A DNA stretch of 64,000 bases, from contig CALXSY010000002.1 of the NCBI GenBank assembly GCA_944391285.1, positions 1 to 64,000 of the forward strand, in the 5' to 3' direction. Within the stretch, counting starts at the first letter, position 1. Every line of letters begins with the position of its first letter. Positions 52,187-61,037 of the stretch are shown here, one piece after another. The translations under genes and the position numbers were made by a program. The notes beneath the pieces are model-generated. The model ran no database searches. It was not told the origin of the DNA and saw only the letters and a list, made by a program, of their open reading frames with translations. The DNA is from an uncultured Clostridia bacterium (lineage in GTDB: Bacteria > Bacillota > Peptococcia > Peptococcales > Peptococcaceae).

Positions 52187-53508
52187 AAAGAGCACAGAAA
52201 AATACCAAAGAACTGCGGGAATATTTATATCGCCAGCAGCCGGCGGATATTGCGGAAATCGTGCAGCAGATGGACGACCGCGAGGATCAAAAGCGTTTAA
52301 TTAAGATTTTGGAGCCGGAAGATGCGGCGTTAGTTTTAAATGAATTGGAAGACTCGGAGCTGGCAGCGGAAATATTGACAGAGCTGCCGGAAAATCGAGC
52401 TATAGATATTGTTAGCGAGATGTCTTCAGACGATGCTGCCGACTTGATTTTTGAGCTGGATGAAGACGACCGCGAAGCGATTTTGGATTTGTTTGAGGAA
52501 GAGGATGCCAACGAAGTTCAAAGATTGATGAATTATCCTCCCGATACTGCCGGTGGTTTGATGACGACCGAATATGTAGCAGTACCGGCTCATGTTACTG
52601 CTGCTGCTGCTATTGAAATGATTAGAGAGCAGGCGCCTGATGCGGAAACCATTTATTATTTGTATGTGATTGATTCCAAAGGGCATTTGGTTGGAGTTTT
52701 GTCGCTGAGAGAGCTGATTGTGGCGAAACCGCTGACTAATATTTCCGAGATTATGTGGCGCGATGTGCGCTATGTTAATGTTAATGACGACCAGGAAGAT
52801 GTTGCTAAAATCGTCAGTAAATATAACTTTTTAGCGATTCCGGTCGTAGATGATGAAAATATTTTGCGGGGCATAGTCACGGTTGACGACGTTATCGACG
52901 TTATCCATGATGAAGCCGCCGAGGACTTTTTAAGAATGGCCGGTACCAGTCTGGCGGAGGAAGATGAGGACAGTGCTATAGGTAAATTTTCTACCGCTGT
53001 CCGCTCGCGTTTGCCCTGGCTTTTAATTACGATTATGGGCGGACTGTGCTCCGGGCAGGTTTTGAGTCATTATGAGAGTCAATGGTCGCAGGTAATAGCT
53101 TTATCCTTTTTTGTGCCGTTAGTTATCGGCATGGGTGGTAATGTAGGAACTCAATCCTCAACAGTTACCGTGCGGGGTATTGCTACCGGCAGTATAAGCG
53201 GCAAGCGGGTAATATTCACGGTTTTAAGAGAAGCAAGCATTGGTATTTCGTTGGGGGTAACGGTAGGTTCATTGGTTGCCTGTGCGGCGTATTTGTGGCA
53301 GGGAAGCATCACTATAGGAATTATCATCGGCATGGCTTTGGTATGCAATATGCTTACGGCGGCTACTTTAGGAACACTGGTGCCTATAGTTTTAAAGAAG
53401 CTGAAAATTGATCCGGCGGTAGCCTCGGCACCCTTTATCAGCACCACCAGTGACATAGTGGGACTTCTGATTTACGCAAATCTTGCGATAAAAATTTTAG
53501 GATTATGA
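52153..53508 (+). CDS. mgtE: Magnesium transporter MgtE
   Basis: The 451-residue protein has the three parts of MgtE: an N-terminal superhelical domain (about 25-125), a CBS pair (about 130-250) that senses cytosolic magnesium, and a five-helix C-terminal pore domain (about 275-451) with the conserved GNVGTQSSTVTVRG segment. GTG at 52153 after GGGGAGG is the start. The in-frame start at 52126 lies upstream of that site. The leader is only about 125 nt, too short for an M-box, but it carries an overlapping upstream ORF. Confidence 0.95.
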   Translation: MAENEKDDERLKRAQKNTKELREYLYRQQPADIAEIVQQMDDREDQKRLIKILEPEDAALVLNELEDSELAAEILTELPENRAIDIVSEMSSDDAADLIFELDEDDREAILDLFEEEDANEVQRLMNYPPDTAGGLMTTEYVAVPAHVTAAAAIEMIREQAPDAETIYYLYVIDSKGHLVGVLSLRELIVAKPLTNISEIMWRDVRYVNVNDDQEDVAKIVSKYNFLAIPVVDDENILRGIVTVDDVIDVIHDEAAEDFLRMAGTSLAEEDEDSAIGKFSTAVRSRLPWLLITIMGGLCSGQVLSHYESQWSQVIALSFFVPLVIGMGGNVGTQSSTVTVRGIATGSISGKRVIFTVLREASIGISLGVTVGSLVACAAYLWQGSITIGIIIGMALVCNMLTAATLGTLVPIVLKKLKIDPAVASAPFISTTSDIVGLLIYANLAIKILGL

Positions 53509-53510
53509 AC

Positions 53511-53537
53511 AAATGCCGATTTTTATCGGCATTTCTC
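53511..53537 (+). terminator. Terminator after mgtE
   Basis: A perfect 10-bp stem with TTTT loop (53511-53520 with 53525-53534). The tail CTCT is weak. Confidence 0.6.
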
Positions 53538-53589
53538 TGTACATATAAAGATTGGGCTTCATGGATATACTATTCATGAGGTGAGAATA

Positions 53590-53754
53590 ATGGATAAAAC
53601 ATATCATGGCAAAGATATTTTAAAAAGAGAAATAGCTGAAAGTCTGGGCTACGGCGCCAAAATCAAAGACTACGGTTGGGGAGAATTAACCAGCGTCGAA
53701 GCTGGAAAAATCGGCGGTTTAGTTACCAGCTATATGAAGAAGCATCAGTGGTGA
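53590..53754 (+). CDS. SspF-like small acid-soluble spore protein
   Basis: The 54-residue basic protein after GAGGTGAG has the pattern EIAESLGY...KDYGWGELTSVEAGKIGGLV, close to SspF-type minor small acid-soluble proteins (IAKELGFYD...GWGxIxxxxAGxMV). Such proteins coat DNA in the forespore and are used up on germination. Upstream, TATACTA (53566-53572) resembles a sigma-G -10 (CATACTA), with a poor -35 near 53542, so forespore expression is plausible. It is too short for routine ORF calling. A diverged paralog of another spore protein family is the alternative. Confidence 0.72.
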   Translation: MDKTYHGKDILKREIAESLGYGAKIKDYGWGELTSVEAGKIGGLVTSYMKKHQW

Positions 53755-53768
53755 AAGGAAAGATAGGC

Positions 53769-56700
53769 ATGCAGGCATTTGTACATTTACACACCCATAC
53801 AGCGTATAGTTTATTGGACGGAGCGGGGAAAATTGATTTGTTGGTCAAGCGGGCAAAAGAGCTGGACATGCCCGCTTTGGCGATTACCGACCACGGGGTA
53901 ATGTATGGAATGGTGGATTTTTATAAAGCTTGCAAAAAGGCGGGAATCAAGCCTATTATCGGCTGTGAAGTGTATGTAGCGCCTAAAAGCCGTTTTGAGA
54001 AAATCGGCAGAGATGATTCGCCTTATCATCTGGTTTTGCTGGTTAAAAATGAAGAGGGCTATCATAATCTGACGCATTTAGTCAGCAAGGCTTATTTGGA
54101 GGGCTTTTACTATAAGCCTCGAGTGGACCGGGAATTATTGGAGCAGTATCACGAAGGCTTAATCGCTTTAAGCGCTTGCTTAGCCGGCGAAATCCCTCAG
54201 GATATTTTGAATAACGATTTGGCTAAGGCTAAGGAGGATATCCTCTGGTATAAAAATTTATTCGGCGAAGGCAACTATTATTTAGAGGTGCAGAACCATG
54301 GATTGCCGGAGCAAATGGTGGTTAATCAGGCATTGGCAAAGCTGAGCGCGGAAACCGGCGTGCCTTTGGTGGCGACTAACGATAATCATTATGTTTATCG
54401 GGAAGACGCCCAAATGCAGGACGTCATGCTCTGTATCCAAACGGGCAAAACTCTCTCTGATGCTAATCGTATGCGTTTTGAAGGCAGCGAGTTTTATCTG
54501 AAAAGCTATGAGGAAATGCAAAAAGCCGTAGGTGAATATCCTAACGCCTTAGATATTACCGTGGAAATCAGCGAAAAATGCAACTTTGATTTTACCTTTG
54601 GCGAAAATCACATGCCGATTTTTAATGTGCCGGACGGGTTCACTTTGGAAAGCTATTTGGAGAAGCTTTGTCAGGACGGCTTGAAGGAACGCTACCAAAA
54701 TCTGAGCCCTGAGCATTATGAGCGGCTGGAATATGAATTAAACGTCATCAAACAAATGGGCTATACGGGTTATTTTTTAATCGTTTGGGATTTTATCAAT
54801 TTTGCCCGCAAAAACAATATTTATGTCGGACCGGGCAGAGGTTCGGCGGCAGGAAGTATAGTCAGCTACGTTTTATATATTACCGATATCGATCCGCTGA
54901 AATACGATTTGCTTTTTGAGCGCTTTTTAAATCCGGAGCGGGTCAGTATGCCGGATATTGACATTGACTTTTGCTATGAGCGCCGGGGAGAGGTTATTGA
55001 TTATGTAATCGAGCGCTACGGCATTGACCATGTGGCGCAGATTATCACCTTTGGTACTCTGGCAGCCAAAGGTGCGGTGCGGGATGTAGGCAGGGTGATG
55101 AATATTCCCTTAACTACGGTCAATAAAGTAGCCAAGCTGATACCCAATGAATTAAATATCACCTTGCAGAAGGCTATGGATAATTCGGCAGAATTAAGAG
55201 CTTTGATGGCGGAAGATGAGTCCATCAATCAGTTAATCTTAACGGCGCAGAAACTGGAAGGCATGCCGCGCCATGCCGGCACCCATGCTGCCGGAGTGGT
55301 TATCTCCGAAAAGCCCTTAGAGTATTATCTGCCGTTACAGATAACCAATGACAACAGCATCATCACCCAGCTGGCTAAGGAAAATGTGGAGGAAATGGGA
55401 CTTTTAAAGATGGACTTTTTGGGGCTCAGAACCCTGACAGTTATCAATAAAGCCATTGATGCCATTTATCTGAATCACGGGGTGAAGGTGGATTTCAGCA
55501 AGATTGATTTGGACGATGCGCCGACCTATGAGCTTCTGCGCAAAGGCGATGCTATCGGCGTTTTTCAAATGGAGGGCAATGGCTTAAGGGCAGTTTTGAA
55601 AGATTTGGCGCCTACTAATTTGGAGGATATCATCGTTTTGGAAGCCTTGTACCGTCCTGGACCTTTAGCCAGCGGCATGGTGGCAGATTTTATCGACCGC
55701 CGACACGGCAAAAAGGAGATTGAATATTTACATCCGCTGTTAGAGCCGATTTTAAAGCCGACTTACGGTGTCATAGTTTATCAGGAGCAGGTCATGCGTA
55801 TAGCCAGCTCATTGGCAGGTTTCACCTTGGGCGAAGCGGATTTGCTCCGAAGAGCGATGGGCAAGAAAAAGCCGGAAATCATCGCCGGTTTGAAACAGCA
55901 ATTTGTCGAGGGAGCGCAAAAGAAAAATATTGAAAAAACTACAGCAGAGAAAATCTTCGAGTTGATCGAATATTTCGCCGGCTACGGCTTTAATAAGAGC
56001 CACAGCGCCGCCTATGCCGTGGTGAGCTTCCAGACAGCTTATTTAAAAGCCCACTATCCTGCCGAATTTATGGCCGCTCTTTTAACCAGTGTCATGGATA
56101 ATATTGACCGAGTGACCTTTTATGTCGGCGAATGCCGGCGAATGGGCATCGAGGTCATGGAGCCGGATATTAATATCAGCGGTGAAGATTTTACCAGCGA
56201 CGGCAAGAATATTCGCTTTGGCTTAGGGGCGATTAAAGGTGTCGGCAAAAATCCCATTGCCGCTATCATTGCCGAGCGGCAAAAGGGCGGCAATTTTGCT
56301 TCCTTGCAGGATTTTTGCATGCGGGTGGATTTGCAGAGTTTTAACCGCAAGGTCATGGAATCCCTGATTAAAGGGGGAGCATTCAGCAATCTGCCGGGAA
56401 CAAGAGCACAGCAGCTGGCAATTTTGGAGCCTTGCTTAGCGCAAGGTTTGGAAGTGGAAAAACGGCGAAAAAGCAAGCAGATTTCCCTCTTTGATTTAGG
56501 CGAAGAAACAGATCCGACACAGGGTTTTGCACCCATTGAGCTGCCTAAATGCGGGGAATTTTCCAACCGGGAAATTCTCGCGATGGAAAAGGAAATGCTG
56601 GGGATGTACTTAAGCGGGCATCCTTTGAATGAATACAGCGCCCGCCTGGCAGAAGTGACAACTATGCCTATCGGCAGTATAAGCCCTGACGACGACCAAA

Positions 56701-57236
56701 AACAAGCCGTTTTAGGCGGAATCTTATCGGAAGTTAAATTTTCCACCACCAAAAAAGGCGAAAGCATGGCTTATGTGACTTTGGAGGATTTATCGGGCAG
56801 TATTGAAACTTTGATTTTTCCCCGCAATCTGGCGGCTAATCGACCGTTTTTGGAAGATGACAAGATTGTGCTTATAAAAGGGCGGATCAATTATCAGGAG
56901 GAGGCTCCCAAATTTTTTGCCGAAGAAGTGCAGCCTTTAAGCAAAGAAAATGCGGCAGAAAACAGCCAAAAAAATCAGGATATTAAACAGCAAGCCCAGA
57001 ATAATGCCGTGAAGATTTATTTGCAGCTTTTAGGCGAAAAGGCGCAGAAAAGCTTTTTAGGGCAGATTTTGGCAGTATTGGGCGATTATCCCGGAGAATA
57101 TCCGGTTTATCTGTATTATAAAGAGCATAAGCGCATGACCTTGGCGCCCAAAGAATATTGGGTGGCAGATGATGAGGAATTGTATATGCGCTTAGCACAG
57201 CTTTTGGGCAGTGAAAATATTTCCATCAAGGATTAA
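53769..57236 (+). CDS. dnaE: DNA polymerase III alpha subunit DnaE
   Basis: The 1155-residue replicative polymerase subunit starts with a PHP domain (HLHTHTAYSLLDG, residues 5-17), then palm and fingers with the catalytic PDIDIDF near 394-400. A helix-hairpin-helix region follows, then an OB fold (about 975-1060) and a short C-terminal tail. It is of DnaE rather than PolC type. The ATG at 53769 gives the family N-terminus. The in-frame start at 53676 lies inside the spore-protein gene and is rejected. A single DnaE beside a separate PolC would be usual in this group, but polC is not in the window. Confidence 0.97.
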   Translation: MQAFVHLHTHTAYSLLDGAGKIDLLVKRAKELDMPALAITDHGVMYGMVDFYKACKKAGIKPIIGCEVYVAPKSRFEKIGRDDSPYHLVLLVKNEEGYHNLTHLVSKAYLEGFYYKPRVDRELLEQYHEGLIALSACLAGEIPQDILNNDLAKAKEDILWYKNLFGEGNYYLEVQNHGLPEQMVVNQALAKLSAETGVPLVATNDNHYVYREDAQMQDVMLCIQTGKTLSDANRMRFEGSEFYLKSYEEMQKAVGEYPNALDITVEISEKCNFDFTFGENHMPIFNVPDGFTLESYLEKLCQDGLKERYQNLSPEHYERLEYELNVIKQMGYTGYFLIVWDFINFARKNNIYVGPGRGSAAGSIVSYVLYITDIDPLKYDLLFERFLNPERVSMPDIDIDFCYERRGEVIDYVIERYGIDHVAQIITFGTLAAKGAVRDVGRVMNIPLTTVNKVAKLIPNELNITLQKAMDNSAELRALMAEDESINQLILTAQKLEGMPRHAGTHAAGVVISEKPLEYYLPLQITNDNSIITQLAKENVEEMGLLKMDFLGLRTLTVINKAIDAIYLNHGVKVDFSKIDLDDAPTYELLRKGDAIGVFQMEGNGLRAVLKDLAPTNLEDIIVLEALYRPGPLASGMVADFIDRRHGKKEIEYLHPLLEPILKPTYGVIVYQEQVMRIASSLAGFTLGEADLLRRAMGKKKPEIIAGLKQQFVEGAQKKNIEKTTAEKIFELIEYFAGYGFNKSHSAAYAVVSFQTAYLKAHYPAEFMAALLTSVMDNIDRVTFYVGECRRMGIEVMEPDINISGEDFTSDGKNIRFGLGAIKGVGKNPIAAIIAERQKGGNFASLQDFCMRVDLQSFNRKVMESLIKGGAFSNLPGTRAQQLAILEPCLAQGLEVEKRRKSKQISLFDLGEETDPTQGFAPIELPKCGEFSNREILAMEKEMLGMYLSGHPLNEYSARLAEVTTMPIGSISPDDDQKQAVLGGILSEVKFSTTKKGESMAYVTLEDLSGSIETLIFPRNLAANRPFLEDDKIVLIKGRINYQEEAPKFFAEEVQPLSKENAAENSQKNQDIKQQAQNNAVKIYLQLLGEKAQKSFLGQILAVLGDYPGEYPVYLYYKEHKRMTLAPKEYWVADDEELYMRLAQLLGSENISIKD

Positions 57237-57320
57237 ATGCATAATGAGCACGATATTTGCGACAATAGCATATATAAGGATAATCAACTCATATGTACAA
57301 CGGAAATAAGGAGTGTTAAC

Positions 57321-57824
57321 ATGAAAAAAGCTGTGTTGGAATTGATGAAAGAAAGAAAAATAACCATCGAAAAAATAGCTGAGCTGGTGTTTATCCTGCA
57401 AAAAAGCTATTATGAAAATTTGAGCATGGAGCTTTGTTTAGATGCGGTGGATACAGTATTGGACAAAAGAGACGTGCAGCATGCTATCTTGACCGGCTTG
57501 GCGTTAGATATAGCGGCAGAAGAAGGACATTTGCCCAAGGTTTTGGAAGATATCATCAGCCGTGATGAAGCTTTATACGGCATAGATGAAGTTTTGGGCA
57601 TGGCTATCACTAATATTTACGGGACAATAGGCGTTACAGGCTTTGGCTACTTAGACAAAACAAAGATTGGCTTGGTCGGTGAGCTGGACGAATCCAGAGA
57701 GCAGGTTAATACCTTTGCCGATGATTTGGTAGCAGCTATTGCGGCAGCGGCGGCGGCTAAGCTGGCTCACAGTGCCAAAAGGGAGGAAGAAGATGAAAAA
57801 GGGAGTTTATTCCGGGACATTTGA
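57321..57824 (+). CDS. YutG-type phosphatidylglycerophosphatase A-like protein
   Basis: The 167-residue protein matches YutG of Bacillus closely in layout: ITIEKIAELVFILQK at the start, CLDAVDTVLDKRDVQHAILTG, then the conserved DEALYGIDEVLGMAITNIYGTIG. The PgpA/YutG family dephosphorylates phosphatidylglycerophosphate or related lipids, but this soluble short branch is not firmly assigned. The ATG at 57321 after AAGGAGTG is used, as the frame upstream lacks a site. It overlaps coaD by 32 nt. Confidence 0.85.
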   Translation: MKKAVLELMKERKITIEKIAELVFILQKSYYENLSMELCLDAVDTVLDKRDVQHAILTGLALDIAAEEGHLPKVLEDIISRDEALYGIDEVLGMAITNIYGTIGVTGFGYLDKTKIGLVGELDESREQVNTFADDLVAAIAAAAAAKLAHSAKREEEDEKGSLFRDI

Positions 57825-58275
57825 TCCGGTGACTAACGGACATATCAGCGTTTTAAAAAAAGCTACGATGATTTTTGACGAAATCATCGTAGCAGTAGCT
57901 TATGACAATTACAAATCAACGCTTTTTAGCTACGAGGAACGCATCGAGCTTTTAAAAGAAAGCTCTAAAGATTTGCCTAATGTGCATGTGGAAGGCTTTG
58001 AGGGCTTGCTGGTTGAGTATGCCAAGAAATCTAATGCCAATGCGATCATTAGAGGTTTAAGAATGGTCAGTGACTTTGACTATGAAATGCAGATGGCCGC
58101 TTTTAACAAAGCTTTGGCAGCAGATATTGAAACGGTCTTTTTTGCTGCCAGCAATGATTATACCTATCTAAGTTCCAGCATGATTCGCAGTATCGCCAGT
58201 TTGCAGGGTGATGTGAGCTTGTTTGTGCCGGAGGTAGTAAATGAGGCATTAAAGAAAAAATATGCGCAAAAATAG
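57793..58275 (+). CDS. coaD: Phosphopantetheine adenylyltransferase
   Basis: The 160-residue nucleotidyltransferase makes dephospho-CoA from 4'-phosphopantetheine and ATP. The TxGH motif is in GTFDPVTNGHISV, and the C-terminal TYLSSSMIRSI is the second signature. The ATG at 57793 follows GGGAGGAAG inside the end of the yutG-type gene, so the genes overlap by 32 nt and are likely coupled. Confidence 0.97.
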   Translation: MKKGVYSGTFDPVTNGHISVLKKATMIFDEIIVAVAYDNYKSTLFSYEERIELLKESSKDLPNVHVEGFEGLLVEYAKKSNANAIIRGLRMVSDFDYEMQMAAFNKALAADIETVFFAASNDYTYLSSSMIRSIASLQGDVSLFVPEVVNEALKKKYAQK

Positions 58276-58396
58276 AAAAATACCTTTGCATATGGGTATG
58301 TATATTATGTATAAATAATAGCTGAAAATAATAGATATCATTAAAACAAAAAAAGGAAAATTGGCTGCAAATCAGGCAAAAAGTGCCGTCATTATC

Positions 58397-58425
58397 TTGA
58401 CAAGGGCGATAAAATGTGATATATT
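58397..58425 (+). promoter_or_regulatory. Promoter of the gdhA leader
   Basis: TTGACA (58397-58402), a 17-bp spacer and TATATT (58420-58425) give a start near 58432 and a long leader of about 250 nt before gdhA. Confidence 0.75.
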
Positions 58426-58431
58426 AAAAAA

Positions 58432-58622
58432 ATCCAAAGGAAAGATATTTTCACATACACGTATACAAGTATGTGAGGATATTTTGCTAATGAAAAAAAT
58501 ATGGATAATTATACATTTTCATGCGGAAATATTCAAAAATTTCATCATTAAGCGATGCAGTAGCTCGCTTGCTTGCCATTTGTAGGCCTGATAGTGGATA
58601 CTGCACTATCGGGTCTTTTTTT
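58432..58622 (+). promoter_or_regulatory. Attenuator-like leader of gdhA with a small ORF
   Basis: The 407-bp gap between coaD and gdhA holds this leader. An 8-bp hairpin (58451-58458 with 58469-58476) is followed by a 31-codon ORF (58490-58585, MKKIWIIIHFHAEIF...). A terminator follows with a 10-bp stem (58587-58596 with 58604-58613) and T-rich tail, 60 nt before gdhA. TGCAGTA (58556-58562) can pair with TACTGCA (58599-58605) in the terminator loop and arm, a possible antiterminator. It matches no riboswitch class I recognise. An independent small RNA is the alternative. Confidence 0.55.
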
Positions 58623-58679
58623 GGTATTTTGGCTAAAGATGTATAAAGCATATTTTAAATATTTTAAATGGAGGAATGA

Positions 58680-60029
<1,350 letters not shown>

Positions 60030-60040
60030 TTTAAAAATAC

Positions 60041-60074
60041 AAAAGCGCTTGAGATATTCTCAAGCGCTTTTTTT
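60041..60074 (+). terminator. Terminator after gdhA
   Basis: A 14-bp perfect stem (60041-60054 with 60057-60070) plus T-run. It may also serve the convergent degV gene. Confidence 0.93.
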
Positions 60075-60083
60075 ATGGATTGC

Positions 60084-60926
60084 TTATTTATGAAAGAAGG
60101 CGACCGCAATACCGCCGGGTCCCACATGGGTGCCGATGGTGCAGCCGATAATGTCGATTGGCAGATGGTCGATATATTCCTGCCAGTCATCTGCATGATC
60201 GGCAATATATTTTTGCAATAGCGTATCATCCAAACCACTGTAGCCTAAGGCAACAGGGAGAGAGAAATCAATGCCGCCGTGCTTAGAAATCTGCTCCGTC
60301 AAAAGATTATTGCCTTTGCGGGAACCGCGGGCTTTGCCGAGGACGACTACGGTGCCGTCTTCGACGCTTACTACCGGTTTAATGGCTAATACTTCGCCCA
60401 CCATTCCGCTTAGATTGGAGATGCGTCCGCCGCGGCGAAGATACTCTAAAGTGTTGAGCAAAGCGATAACGCAAATTTGCGATTTTTTCTCTTCCACCTT
60501 TTGAACAATTGCTGGTGCCTCGCAGCCTTGTTCAATTAACCTTAAAGCGTACTGCACCAATATTTTCTGCCCTAAGCAAACGTTTAAGCTGTCAATCAGA
60601 TAAACCTTTTCGCCATATTCGGCGCAAGCTATTTGAGCGCAATTGTAAGTGCCGCTGAGCTTAGAGGACATAGTTATAACAATAGGTGTTTCTTTGGCAT
60701 CTAAGGATTCTTTAATGGTTTGACTGAAAGCAAAAGGGGTTACTTGGCTGGTGGTCGGCAATTCGTCGCTTTCGATAAGCTTTTCATAAAACTCCCGCTT
60801 AGTCAAATTAACGCCGTCTTGATATTCTGTTTCGCCAAAGGTAACGCTGATGGGCAAGACGGTCAAATTTTTGCTTTCTTCATTGGTTAACTCGGAAGCT
60901 GAATCGGTGATAATTCTAATGGTCAT
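60084..60926 (-). CDS. DegV-family fatty-acid-binding protein
   Basis: The 280-residue protein has the DegV start MTIRIITDSASELTNEE, the TSQVTP segment and ITMSSKLSGTYNCAQ, with a C-terminal GxHVGPGGIAVAF block. DegV/FakB proteins bind a fatty acid and present it to the FakA kinase for phosphorylation. No fakA is nearby. AAGGAG precedes the ATG at good spacing, and it is a single-gene unit convergent with gdhA. Confidence 0.92.
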   Translation of the reverse strand: MTIRIITDSASELTNEESKNLTVLPISVTFGETEYQDGVNLTKREFYEKLIESDELPTTSQVTPFAFSQTIKESLDAKETPIVITMSSKLSGTYNCAQIACAEYGEKVYLIDSLNVCLGQKILVQYALRLIEQGCEAPAIVQKVEEKKSQICVIALLNTLEYLRRGGRISNLSGMVGEVLAIKPVVSVEDGTVVVLGKARGSRKGNNLLTEQISKHGGIDFSLPVALGYSGLDDTLLQKYIADHADDWQEYIDHLPIDIIGCTIGTHVGPGGIAVAFFHK

Positions 60927-61000
60927 ACAAAATCTCCTTAAAACTTAAAAATTAATGATGTAAAAATATTCGCTATCACTAGGGAAAAATCCTTTTCGCA

Positions 61001-61033
61001 AGAAAAACTCTGCTTCATGAGCAGAGTTTTTCT
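61001..61033 (-). terminator. Terminator of the leuA-ligase operon
   Basis: A 14-bp stem with 5-nt loop (61001-61014 with 61020-61033) lies directly past the stop of the ligase fusion, with T-runs on both sides. Confidence 0.85.
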
Positions 61034-61037
61034 ATCT

